Shown here piece by piece: positions 1 to 4,995 of a stretch of DNA of 5,230 bases (its first letter is position 1; the number at the start of each line of letters is the position of its first letter). The notes beneath the pieces are model-generated. The model made no database searches. It was not told where the DNA came from and worked only from the letters and a program-made list of their open reading frames with translations. The DNA comes from an uncultured Ruminococcus sp. (GTDB lineage: Bacteria > Bacillota > Clostridia > Oscillospirales > Ruminococcaceae). Made by a program: the position numbers and the translations under genes. The stretch is taken from contig NZ_CALDMP010000061.1 in the NCBI RefSeq assembly GCF_937915125.1, positions 1-5,230 of the forward strand. The letters run 5' to 3'.

Positions 1-15
1 TTTATGCTCGTAGAG

Positions 16-183
16 TACATCTGACGCACAATCTTTGTGCGGTATTGCCCTAAAAAAACGCTCATCCGTCATCTGCGGCGCATCTTTACGCCATCTTCCA
101 TTATGGGAAAACTTGAAATACATCGAGTATACCTGCGTTTTTTCGCAAGAGGAATCTGTCGCAGATCTGCACTACATCTGACG
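16..183. repeat. 11-bp direct repeat TACATCTGACG (16-26 and 173-183)
   Basis: The 11-mer TACATCTGACG occurs at 16-26 and again at 173-183. The flanks of the two copies differ, so this is not a simple tandem duplication of a longer unit. The copies bracket most of the structured region before hydE. They could be the ends of a small mobile or repetitive element, or parts of an RNA fold; the window alone cannot decide. Confidence 0.6.
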
Positions 184-198
184 GATTCGGGTTTTTGT
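52..198 (+). other. Structured non-coding region with long split inverted repeat, upstream of hydE
   Basis: No convincing gene lies in 1-238. The sequence shows an imperfect long-range stem. Positions 64-70 pair with 180-186, and 71-77 pair with 160-166, leaving 167-179 as a 13-nt bulge on one side. Outward, C61 pairs with G189, C59 with G191, and A54-A58 with T192-T196. Inside are short hairpins: 77-80/89-92, about 96-99/106-109, 118-121/127-130 and 134-137/144-147. A separate hairpin with a 7-bp stem and 3-nt loop sits at 25-31/35-41. CATCT recurs at 70, 81 and 92, an 11-nt period. This much ordered pairing suggests a structured RNA or a small palindromic repeat element. I recognise no known riboswitch or ncRNA family, so the function is open. 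Confidence 0.5.
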
Positions 199-203
199 TT
201 TTT
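152..203 (+). terminator. Hairpin plus T-tract upstream of hydE (terminator or attenuator)
   Basis: Positions 152-159 pair with 181-188 (8 bp, one G-U). After a 2-nt bulge at 160-161, positions 162-166 pair with 176-180 (5 bp), closing a 9-nt loop. GGG follows, then five T, one G and six T (192-203). This fits a Rho-independent terminator on the + strand, although the three G between stem and T-tract weaken it slightly. It either ends a transcript entering from the left or acts as an attenuator in the hydE leader. Its stem is mutually exclusive with the long stem using 64-77. Confidence 0.55.
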
Positions 204-222
204 CTTTCACTTTTATTTCTTT

Positions 223-241
223 GGAAAGGGGAATGGTTATG
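223..241 (+). promoter_or_regulatory. hydE ribosome binding site that decides the start
   Basis: GGAAAGGGG at 223-231 is the only strong Shine-Dalgarno-like sequence here. It lies 7 nt before ATG 239 but only 1 nt before the in-frame ATG at 233. It overlaps the in-frame TTG at 221. This favours 239 as the real start. Confidence 0.75.
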
Positions 242-1288
242 CACCGCTTTCTTTCACAGCTTGCGACAACTCGTGATCTCCCGGATGATTCTCTCCGGGC
301 ACTGCTGGAATCCGATGCGTATGACACGGAACTATTCCGCCAGGCGGACCGGGTGCGGAAGGAATATTACGGCACAGATGTCTACATCCGTGGACTGATC
401 GAATTCACCAACTATTGCAAAAATAACTGTTACTACTGCGGCATACGCCAAGGCAATACCAAAGCGGTACGCTATCGTCTCACCAAGGAAGAGATCCTGT
501 CCTGCTGCAAGGAAGGCTATGAACTGGGATTTCGTACATTTGTACTCCAGGGCGGCGAAGATCCGTATTTTACGGATCGCATTATTTGCCAGATCGTCTC
601 TGCCATTCGGGAGCATTTCCCGGATTGTGCCATTACGCTATCCATAGGAGAACGTTCCCGGGAAAGCTATCTTGCTTATTATCGCGCAGGCGCAAACCGC
701 TATCTGCTTCGCCACGAGACGGCAGATGCGGTGCATTATGGGCTGCTGCACCCGGAAAACATGTCCCTGAATAACCGGAAACGTTGTCTGTTTGACCTGA
801 AAGAGATCGGCTATCAGGTGGGTTCTGGCTTTATGGTAGGGTCACCCTTTCAGACTACGGCACATCTGCTGTCCGACCTGCGCTTTTTGCAGGAATTGCG
901 GCCGGATATGATCGGTATCGGGCCGTATCTTACCCATCAGGATACGCCTTTTGCAGACAAGCCCAACGGTAGCCTGGCATTGACGCTGCGGCTGATCGCT
1001 GTGCTGCGGCTGATGTTTCCCTATGCACTGCTCCCGGCAACGACGGCGTTGGGGACCATCCATCCTCAGGGCAGGGAACTAGGTCTGAAAGCCGGCGCAA
1101 ATGTGGTTATGCCCAATCTCTCTCCAGTCCGGGTGCGGCGGCTGTATTCTCTCTATGATGATAAAATCTGTACCGGAGAGGAATCCGCCCAGTGTCGGCA
1201 TTGCCTGGAACAGCGTGTGGCGTCTGCCGGGTATGAGATCGTGACGGCGGTGGGTGATGTGAGAAGGGATGCTGCGAGTGTGGAATAA
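239..1288 (+). CDS. hydE: [FeFe]-hydrogenase H-cluster maturase HydE (radical SAM)
   Basis: HydE is a radical-SAM enzyme that helps build the diiron subcluster of the [FeFe]-hydrogenase H-cluster, together with HydF and HydG, in the cytoplasm. From ATG 239 the protein has 349 residues, normal for the family. Radical-SAM cysteines are C60, C64 and C67 (CKNNCYYC), preceded by the HydE-typical RGLIEFTNY. Further family motifs follow: LQGGEDPY (about 103-110), RHETA (158-162), GSGFMVGSPFQT (195-206), GIGPYLTHQDTP (226-237), PATTALGT (266-273) and GANVVMPNLSP (286-296). Cysteines C311, C319 and C322 form CX7CX2C, the accessory cluster site known from some HydE proteins. This site, together with the motif set, argues against PylB and BioB. 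An in-frame TTG (221) and ATG (233) exist upstream but are badly placed for the ribosome binding site. No hydF, hydG or hydrogenase gene is adjacent, and no terminator is obvious after it. Confidence 0.95.
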   Translation: MHRFLSQLATTRDLPDDSLRALLESDAYDTELFRQADRVRKEYYGTDVYIRGLIEFTNYCKNNCYYCGIRQGNTKAVRYRLTKEEILSCCKEGYELGFRTFVLQGGEDPYFTDRIICQIVSAIREHFPDCAITLSIGERSRESYLAYYRAGANRYLLRHETADAVHYGLLHPENMSLNNRKRCLFDLKEIGYQVGSGFMVGSPFQTTAHLLSDLRFLQELRPDMIGIGPYLTHQDTPFADKPNGSLALTLRLIAVLRLMFPYALLPATTALGTIHPQGRELGLKAGANVVMPNLSPVRVRRLYSLYDDKICTGEESAQCRHCLEQRVASAGYEIVTAVGDVRRDAASVE

Positions 1289-1315
1289 GGAATGGTGATT
1301 TCTCTTCAATAATTT

Positions 1316-1336
1316 TATAAATTGTGTATAAATTGT
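1316..1336. repeat. Tandem AT-rich 10-mer upstream of the infC promoter
   Basis: TATAAATTGT occurs at 1316-1325 and 1327-1336, an 11-bp period, so both copies face the same side of the helix. They lie roughly 55-75 bp upstream of the expected infC transcription start. They could be an UP-like element or an activator/repressor site, or simply AT-rich spacer. No function is demonstrated. Confidence 0.5.
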
Positions 1337-1354
1337 AAAATCTAAAAGAGGCCA

Positions 1355-1383
1355 TTGACAAGCGCATGAAATCATGGTACAAT
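1355..1383 (+). promoter_or_regulatory. Sigma-A type promoter of the infC-rpmI-rplT operon
   Basis: A perfect -35 hexamer TTGACA (1355-1360) is separated by exactly 17 bp from a -10 hexamer TACAAT (1378-1383, one mismatch to TATAAT). TGG at 1375-1377 supplies an extended -10. Transcription should start near 1390. This is the strongest promoter in the window and fits a highly expressed translation operon. Confidence 0.9.
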
Positions 1384-1389
1384 ACGTAA

Positions 1390-1568
1390 AGTAAACAAAG
1401 AAGAGCATTCCAGTTCTCACCGTTTGGCCTGTTGTCGAAACGGTCAATAATTCGTTTTCACTTTCCTGCACTGCGGGTAGAGTGCGGTTTGACGAACGGA
1501 GAAGGAGTGTTCACAAAAGTGGACGCTTTTTTTTGTTTTTGAATTAACATGTTTGGAGGTGCTGGCTT
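1390..1568 (+). promoter_or_regulatory. infC operon leader, L20-type attenuator
   Basis: The untranslated leader of about 180 nt between the promoter and infC is strongly structured. Hairpin 1 pairs 1419-1425 with 1438-1444 (7 perfect pairs). Hairpin 2 pairs 1466-1472 with 1481-1487 (7 bp, one G-U), and an outer helix 1451-1455/1492-1496 encloses it. A long-range helix 1403-1411/1504-1512 (9 bp, two G-U) encloses both and would prevent the terminator stem at 1507-1526 from forming. In Bacillus and relatives, excess ribosomal protein L20 binds this leader and causes premature termination. Position, operon content and architecture fit that L20 leader class. The family assignment rests on architecture, not on a covariance-model hit. 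Confidence 0.8.
1507..1540 (+). terminator. Rho-independent terminator in the infC leader (attenuator)
   Basis: GTGTTCAC (1507-1514) and GTGGACGC (1519-1526) form an 8-bp stem with two G-U pairs and an AAAA loop. Eight T (1527-1534), a G and five T follow directly. Upstream A/G bases (1502-1506) can extend the stem into the T-run. It sits between a strong promoter and its own operon, so it is a regulated attenuator rather than a gene-end terminator. Confidence 0.88.
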
Positions 1569-1571
1569 ATC
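1555..1571 (+). promoter_or_regulatory. infC ribosome binding site with AUC start codon
   Basis: GGAGGT (1555-1560) is followed after 8 nt by ATC (1569-1571) in the infC frame. An in-frame TAA at 1545-1547 blocks extension further upstream. No ATG, GTG or TTG occurs in this frame before 1656, which would remove 29 conserved IF-3 residues. The start is therefore read as AUC. Confidence 0.85.
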
Positions 1572-2087
1572 AGCAAGCAGGAGCTGCAGATCAATGAGGA
1601 AATCCGGGACAAGGAAATTCTGGTCATCGACCAGAACGGCGAAAAGCTCGGAACAATGTCTGCAAGAGATGCGCAGAAGATCGCCTACGAAAAAGATTTG
1701 GATCTGGTGAAGATCGCACCGACGGCAAAGCCTCCGGTGTGCCGGATCATGGATTACGGCAAGTACTGCTTTGAACAGCAGAAACGGGAAAAAGAGGCAC
1801 GGAAAAACCAGAAGGTTGTTTCCATTAAGGAAATCCGGATGTTTTCTGCCATCGACACCCACGACTTTGAAACCAAGGTCAATCAGGCGAAAAAGTTTTT
1901 ACAGGGTGGCGACAAGCTGAAGGTTTCGGTTCGTTTCCGTAAGCGTGCAATTGCTCATCCGCAGATCGGCGAGGAACTTCTGAAGCGCTTCAAAGAGGCG
2001 TGTGCAGAGGTTGGCGTTGTTGAAAAGCCGGCAAAAATGGAAGGCCGCAGTATGGTCATGTTCATTTCACCGAAGGCATCGAAGTAA
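1569..2087 (+). CDS. infC: Translation initiation factor IF-3
   Basis: IF-3 binds the 30S subunit, keeps it apart from 50S and proofreads start codon and initiator tRNA. Read from ATC 1569 the protein has 172 residues, the usual family length. The N-terminal domain shows INEEIRDKEILVIDQNGEKLG (about 9-29), ARDAQKIA and PPVCRIMDYGKY (55-66). A charged linker rich in K, R, E and Q (about 69-82) precedes the C-terminal domain, which includes KEIR (87-90) and KMEGRSMVMFISP (156-168). Where the family usually has FRGRE, this protein reads FRKRA (123-127). It is the first gene of the operon, and rpmI follows after 15 nt. Two controls are likely: the leader attenuator, and IF-3 discrimination against its own AUC start, as known for AUU-started infC in other bacteria. 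Starting at ATG 1656 would remove much of the N-domain and is unlikely. Confidence 0.96.
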   Translation: MSKQELQINEEIRDKEILVIDQNGEKLGTMSARDAQKIAYEKDLDLVKIAPTAKPPVCRIMDYGKYCFEQQKREKEARKNQKVVSIKEIRMFSAIDTHDFETKVNQAKKFLQGGDKLKVSVRFRKRAIAHPQIGEELLKRFKEACAEVGVVEKPAKMEGRSMVMFISPKASK

Positions 2088-2102
2088 ACAGGAGGAATCA
2101 CC

Positions 2103-2306
2103 ATGGCAAAGATCAAGACTAAGACACATTCCGGTGCGAAAAAGCGTTTTAAGATGACTGCTTCCGGAAAAGTGAAGTATCAGAAGACCAATAAGAGACA
2201 CAGACTGACTCAGAAGGATACCAAGCGGAAGAGAATCGCTCGTACAGTTGGTATTGCAGACAGCACAAACGCACCGGCACTGAAAAAGCTGATGCCGTAT
2301 CTGTAA
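2103..2306 (+). CDS. rpmI: 50S ribosomal protein L35 (bL35)
   Basis: L35 is a small basic protein of the large ribosomal subunit. The 67 residues match family length and pattern: MAKIKTKTHSGAKKRFK at the N-terminus, TASGKVKY, a lysine/arginine-rich middle (NKRHRLTQKDTKRKR) and the C-terminal LKKLMPYL. AGGAGG (2090-2095) lies 7 nt before ATG 2103. It is the middle gene of the infC-rpmI-rplT operon, the order conserved across most bacteria. The 54-nt gap to rplT holds no clear terminator, so the three genes should be co-transcribed and feel the same L20 feedback. Confidence 0.97.
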   Translation: MAKIKTKTHSGAKKRFKMTASGKVKYQKTNKRHRLTQKDTKRKRIARTVGIADSTNAPALKKLMPYL

Positions 2307-2360
2307 GTTGCACAGTCAGTTAAGTTGGTTGGAATCAGAGAAAAACGGAGGTAAAGAATT

Positions 2361-2714
2361 ATGGCACGTGTTAAGGGTGCAATGATGACTCGTAAGAGAA
2401 GAAATAAAACGCTGAAGCTGGCAAAGGGCTACTGGGGCAGCAAGAGCAAGCACTTCAAGATGGCAAAGCAGGCTGTTATGAAGTCCGGCAACTATGCGTA
2501 CATCGGCAGAAAGCAGAAGAAGAGAGAGTTCAGACAGCTGTGGATCACTCGTATTTCTGCTGCATGCAAAATGAACGGAATCAATTATTCTCAGTTCATG
2601 AACGGCTGCAAGAAGGCTGGTATTACACTGAACCGTAAGATGCTTTCTGAAATTGCTATTCATGATGCAGCTGGCTTTACTGCAATCGTAGAACAGGCAA
2701 AGGCTGCTCTGTAA
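2361..2714 (+). CDS. rplT: 50S ribosomal protein L20 (bL20)
   Basis: L20 binds 23S rRNA early and is needed for 50S assembly. The 117 residues are standard length. Diagnostic stretches are MARVKGAMMTRKRR at the N-terminus, KLAKGYWGSKSKHFK, AKQAVMKSGNYAYIGRKQKKREFRQLWI, and the C-terminal globular part with INYSQFMNGCKKAGI and NRKMLSEIAIHDAAGF. GGAGGT (2347-2352) lies 8 nt before ATG. In Firmicutes and in E. coli, L20 is also the autogenous regulator of this operon, so its likely second target is the leader at 1390-1568. A hairpin terminator follows directly, which marks the end of the operon. Confidence 0.97.
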   Translation: MARVKGAMMTRKRRNKTLKLAKGYWGSKSKHFKMAKQAVMKSGNYAYIGRKQKKREFRQLWITRISAACKMNGINYSQFMNGCKKAGITLNRKMLSEIAIHDAAGFTAIVEQAKAAL

Positions 2715-2725
2715 GATCGAATGCG

Positions 2726-2763
2726 AAACACGCTCTGGAACGATACGGGGCGTGTTTTGTTGT
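2726..2763 (+). terminator. Terminator after rplT
   Basis: AAACACGC (2726-2733) pairs perfectly with GCGTGTTT (2750-2757) around a 16-nt loop, followed by a short interrupted T-rich run ending TTTTGTTGT. The placement 12 nt after the rplT stop supports an operon terminator. The weak T-tract may allow some read-through into the methylase gene. Confidence 0.72.
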
Positions 2764-2803
2764 ATGTTGTAATATTTGGAATCAGATAAACGGGGTTGAT
2801 TTT

Positions 2804-3628
2804 GTGGAAGCACTGCTGAAAATATCGGCACATGACAACGGAGCGGTGAAGCTGTACCGGAAGCTGGCACGTTCCAAAAAAGACCGGACACGGGAAGGGC
2901 TGTTTGTCCTGGAAGGACTGCGGCTGGTGTCAGATGCGGTGCAGAACGGAGCGGTTCTGACCCACCTTTTCTGGACGGAAGAGGGCTATGCCCGCTGGAA
3001 TGAGGAATCCCTCCCGGCAGATCTGGGTGAAACACGCTGTGCGCTTCTCTCCGATGCCCTCGGGACGGCTTTGTCCCAGACGGAACATTCCCAGGGTGTG
3101 TATGCCATCTGCCGGATGCCGGAACAGCCTGCTCTTTCCGATCTCATTCGACCCGGCGGCAATTATGCAGTTCTGCACCAGTTGCAGGACCCCGGCAATG
3201 CAGGTATGATTCTGCGGACAGCTGACGCTCTGGGGCTGGACGGCGTGATCTATAGCGCAAGCTGCGATATTTTCAGCCCCAAGGTCGTTCGTGCAACTAT
3301 GGGCTCCCTGTTCCGGGTGCCTATTTGCTGCACGGCGGATATCATTCCGGTGCTAGAAACATGTCGGGTTGCTGGTGTGGAAACCTGTGCAGCGGTGGTC
3401 AGCGGTACGGCACAACTCGTGGGACAGTGCGTTTTCAAAAAGGGCACGGCTGTGGTGATCGGCAACGAGGGGAACGGTCTGCCGGAATCGGTTTCGGCGG
3501 CATGCGACCGGCGGGTAACCATTCCCATGCACGGGACGATCGAGTCTCTGAATGCTGCAATGGCTGCCGGAATTATTTTGTGGGAAGTACAGAAAGCCGG
3601 GACGGATATGGGGAAAGAGGTGCGCTGA
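2804..3628 (+). CDS. TrmH/SpoU-family RNA 2'-O-methyltransferase
   Basis: SpoU-class enzymes transfer a methyl group from SAM to a ribose 2'-OH in rRNA or tRNA, using a trefoil-knot (SPOUT) fold. This 274-residue protein shows an N-terminal substrate-binding domain (about 18-100, with KKDRTREGLFVLEGLRLVSDA). The three SpoU motifs follow: motif 1 DPGNAGMILRTADALG (129-144, key N132 and R138), motif 2 VVIGNEGNGL (217-226) and motif 3 IPMHGTIESLNAAMAAGI (240-257, key S248 and N250). The start is GTG with a modest GGGG (2792-2795) 8 nt upstream. A homologue (ysgA in Bacillus subtilis) lies close to the infC operon there, so the neighbourhood is conserved. Its exact RNA target cannot be read from sequence, so I give no symbol. 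No clear promoter was found in the 89-nt gap after rplT. dprA begins one base after its stop, suggesting coupled expression. Confidence 0.92.
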   Translation: MEALLKISAHDNGAVKLYRKLARSKKDRTREGLFVLEGLRLVSDAVQNGAVLTHLFWTEEGYARWNEESLPADLGETRCALLSDALGTALSQTEHSQGVYAICRMPEQPALSDLIRPGGNYAVLHQLQDPGNAGMILRTADALGLDGVIYSASCDIFSPKVVRATMGSLFRVPICCTADIIPVLETCRVAGVETCAAVVSGTAQLVGQCVFKKGTAVVIGNEGNGLPESVSAACDRRVTIPMHGTIESLNAAMAAGIILWEVQKAGTDMGKEVR

Positions 3629-3629
3629 T

Positions 3630-4862
3630 ATGGAAGAAATTCGCTGCCTGCTGTGGCTTGTTATGGTATTTGGCGCAGGAAATCCCCGGATCTGGACGGC
3701 ACTTCATCGCTATGAAACGCCTCAGCGTACCTGTGAAGTTCTTCGTGCCGGCTCTGACCCGGAGCTGCATTTGCCGGAGCATACGCAGCGCAGGATACGG
3801 CAGACCGGAAAGGCGCAGATCGACGAAATGTTGGCACGGTGCCAAAAACTGGAGCTGTCCATTCTCTGGTATGGAGATGATCTCTATCCGGAACAGCTAT
3901 TTTCTATTGTGAATCCCCCGGTGCTGCTGTTTTATCAGGGGAATCCGGAGCTGCTCCAAAATCACCTGCTGCTGACCATTGTGGGGACACGCAATCCCTC
4001 GGAGTACAGCCTGCGAGTGGAAAAGACCATTTGCCATGATCTGGTGCAGCTGGGATTTATTCCGGTGACGGGATATGCAGTGGGAATTGATATTACGGCG
4101 AATTTGTGTGCGCTTGAGGAAAACAAACCCAGCATTGCACTCATGGGCTGTGGTCTGGATATTGCTTATCCCTTGCCCCACGCCAATCTGAAATATGAGA
4201 TCGCCCAGAACGGTCTGATCCTGTCGGAGTTTTTGCCGGGAACTACGCCGGCACCTGCAAACTTCCCTTTGCGAAACCGGGTACTCTCCGGTTTGAGCAT
4301 GGGTACGCTTGTGGTACAGGCACCGGCGCGAAGCGGTGCGCTCATTACCGCAGAGAATGCCATGGAACAGGGCAGAGATGTTTTTTGTGTGCCACCGGCG
4401 GACATATTTGACAAACGGTATATGGGTGTGATAAAATATCTTCGGGACGGTGCTATCCCGGTATTTGACAGCCGGGATATTGTCTATGAGTATTATACCA
4501 ATCATGCGCATATGATAGCGGCATCGGCACTCTATGATGAGAATCGGGAGAAATCCGAGAGTCTGGTCATGGCATTGGGTGAAAAGACGGCGAAGCAGAA
4601 AGCGTCCAAGTCCGAGGAACAGCCGTCGGAATCCCATCCCACAGAGCCGGACCCTGTGATAGACCCCTTGCCGGAAGAGGAGATTCTGGAGGGTTTGCCA
4701 GGACAGGTCATGGAACTGCTTCGCCCGCAGACGGTCATGCATGTAGATCAGATTGCAGCAGAACTGGATGCACCGATGGATGTTCTGATGACAACGCTGA
4801 CAGAGTTGGAACTGTACGGCAAGATCGAACGTCTGCCGGGGAAGCAGTTCCGGGTGCTGTGA
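3630..4862 (+). CDS. dprA: DNA-processing protein DprA (Smf)
   Basis: DprA binds incoming single-stranded DNA and loads RecA during natural transformation; in non-competent bacteria its role is less clear. From ATG 3630 it has 410 residues. AGAGGT (3616-3621) lies 8 nt before this start, and the upstream methylase stop is one base away. An N-terminal helical domain (about 1-75) precedes the Rossmann-like core: VGTRNPSEYS (118-127), GYAVGID (148-154), MGCGLDIAYP (172-181), FPLRNRVLSGLS (212-223) and RSGALITAENAMEQGRDVFCVP (234-255). A charged, low-complexity linker (about 305-352, rich in K, E, S and P) leads to a C-terminal winged-helix-like domain (about 353-410). Two oddities stand out. The usual AH after GID..A is AN here. 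The usual PG..SPLSRGTNRLI segment is replaced by PPADIFDKRYMGVIKYL. The fold is clear; activity is inferred. Confidence 0.94.
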   Translation: MEEIRCLLWLVMVFGAGNPRIWTALHRYETPQRTCEVLRAGSDPELHLPEHTQRRIRQTGKAQIDEMLARCQKLELSILWYGDDLYPEQLFSIVNPPVLLFYQGNPELLQNHLLLTIVGTRNPSEYSLRVEKTICHDLVQLGFIPVTGYAVGIDITANLCALEENKPSIALMGCGLDIAYPLPHANLKYEIAQNGLILSEFLPGTTPAPANFPLRNRVLSGLSMGTLVVQAPARSGALITAENAMEQGRDVFCVPPADIFDKRYMGVIKYLRDGAIPVFDSRDIVYEYYTNHAHMIAASALYDENREKSESLVMALGEKTAKQKASKSEEQPSESHPTEPDPVIDPLPEEEILEGLPGQVMELLRPQTVMHVDQIAAELDAPMDVLMTTLTELELYGKIERLPGKQFRVL

Positions 4863-4882
4863 GTATCGTCATTAGGTTAAGC

Positions 4883-4913
4883 GTTGTAAACGTCTCGGTG
4901 GGACGTTTACAAC
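4883..4913. repeat. 12-bp perfect inverted repeat between dprA and topA
   Basis: GTTGTAAACGTC (4883-4894) is the exact reverse complement of GACGTTTACAAC (4902-4913), with a 7-nt spacer. Two further pairs (T4895-G4901, C4896-G4900) could leave a 3-nt loop. An A-run rather than a T-run follows, so it is not a standard Rho-independent terminator on + and has no T-run on - either. It could be an operator, an mRNA-processing hairpin, or a 5' UTR structure of topA. Confidence 0.85.
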
Positions 4914-4995
4914 AGAAAAAACGCAAGAAACTGATTCTGTCATATTGTAGAAATAAGCGAAAATGCAACAAGAGAAGAGAGAATAGAGAGTAACT

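Noticed and set aside
221..238. TTG 221 or ATG 233 as the hydE start
   Set aside because: The ribosome binding site GGAAAGGGG overlaps TTG 221 and ends 1 nt before ATG 233; spacing fits only ATG 239.
204..238. Promoter directly upstream of hydE
   Set aside because: The pyrimidine-rich stretch offers no -35/-10 pair I would defend; hydE transcription may start further left.
37..276. 79-residue + strand reading frame from GTG 37
   Set aside because: It has no good ribosome binding site, overlaps hydE, runs through the structured region and T-tract (its phenylalanine-rich stretch is the translated T-run), and resembles no family I know.
1305..1332. Second promoter (TTCAAT, 16 bp, TATAAA) upstream of infC
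   Set aside because: The -35 is poor and the AT-rich context makes such matches common; the 1355-1383 promoter is far better.
1656..1658. ATG 1656 as infC start
   Set aside because: It would remove conserved N-domain residues and has no ribosome binding site at the right distance; AUC 1569 has both.
2757..2803. Promoter for the methylase gene in the gap after rplT
   Set aside because: TTGTTG and TAATAT are present but not at workable spacing to partner hexamers.
2316..3035. 239-residue - strand frame across rplT and the methylase gene
   Set aside because: It is antisense to two clear genes, with low-complexity composition and no recognisable domain; a shadow of the coding strand.
3552..3629. 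Extended dprA start upstream of 3630
   Set aside because: It would overlap the methylase gene by 26 codons; ATG 3630 has a well-spaced AGAGGT and begins one base after the methylase stop.
3897..4742. 281-residue - strand frame inside dprA
   Set aside because: It lies entirely antisense to a well-supported DprA and has no family motifs.
4883..4920. Rho-independent terminator after dprA
   Set aside because: The stem is strong, but it is followed by AGAAAAAA on the + strand and by no T-run on the - strand.
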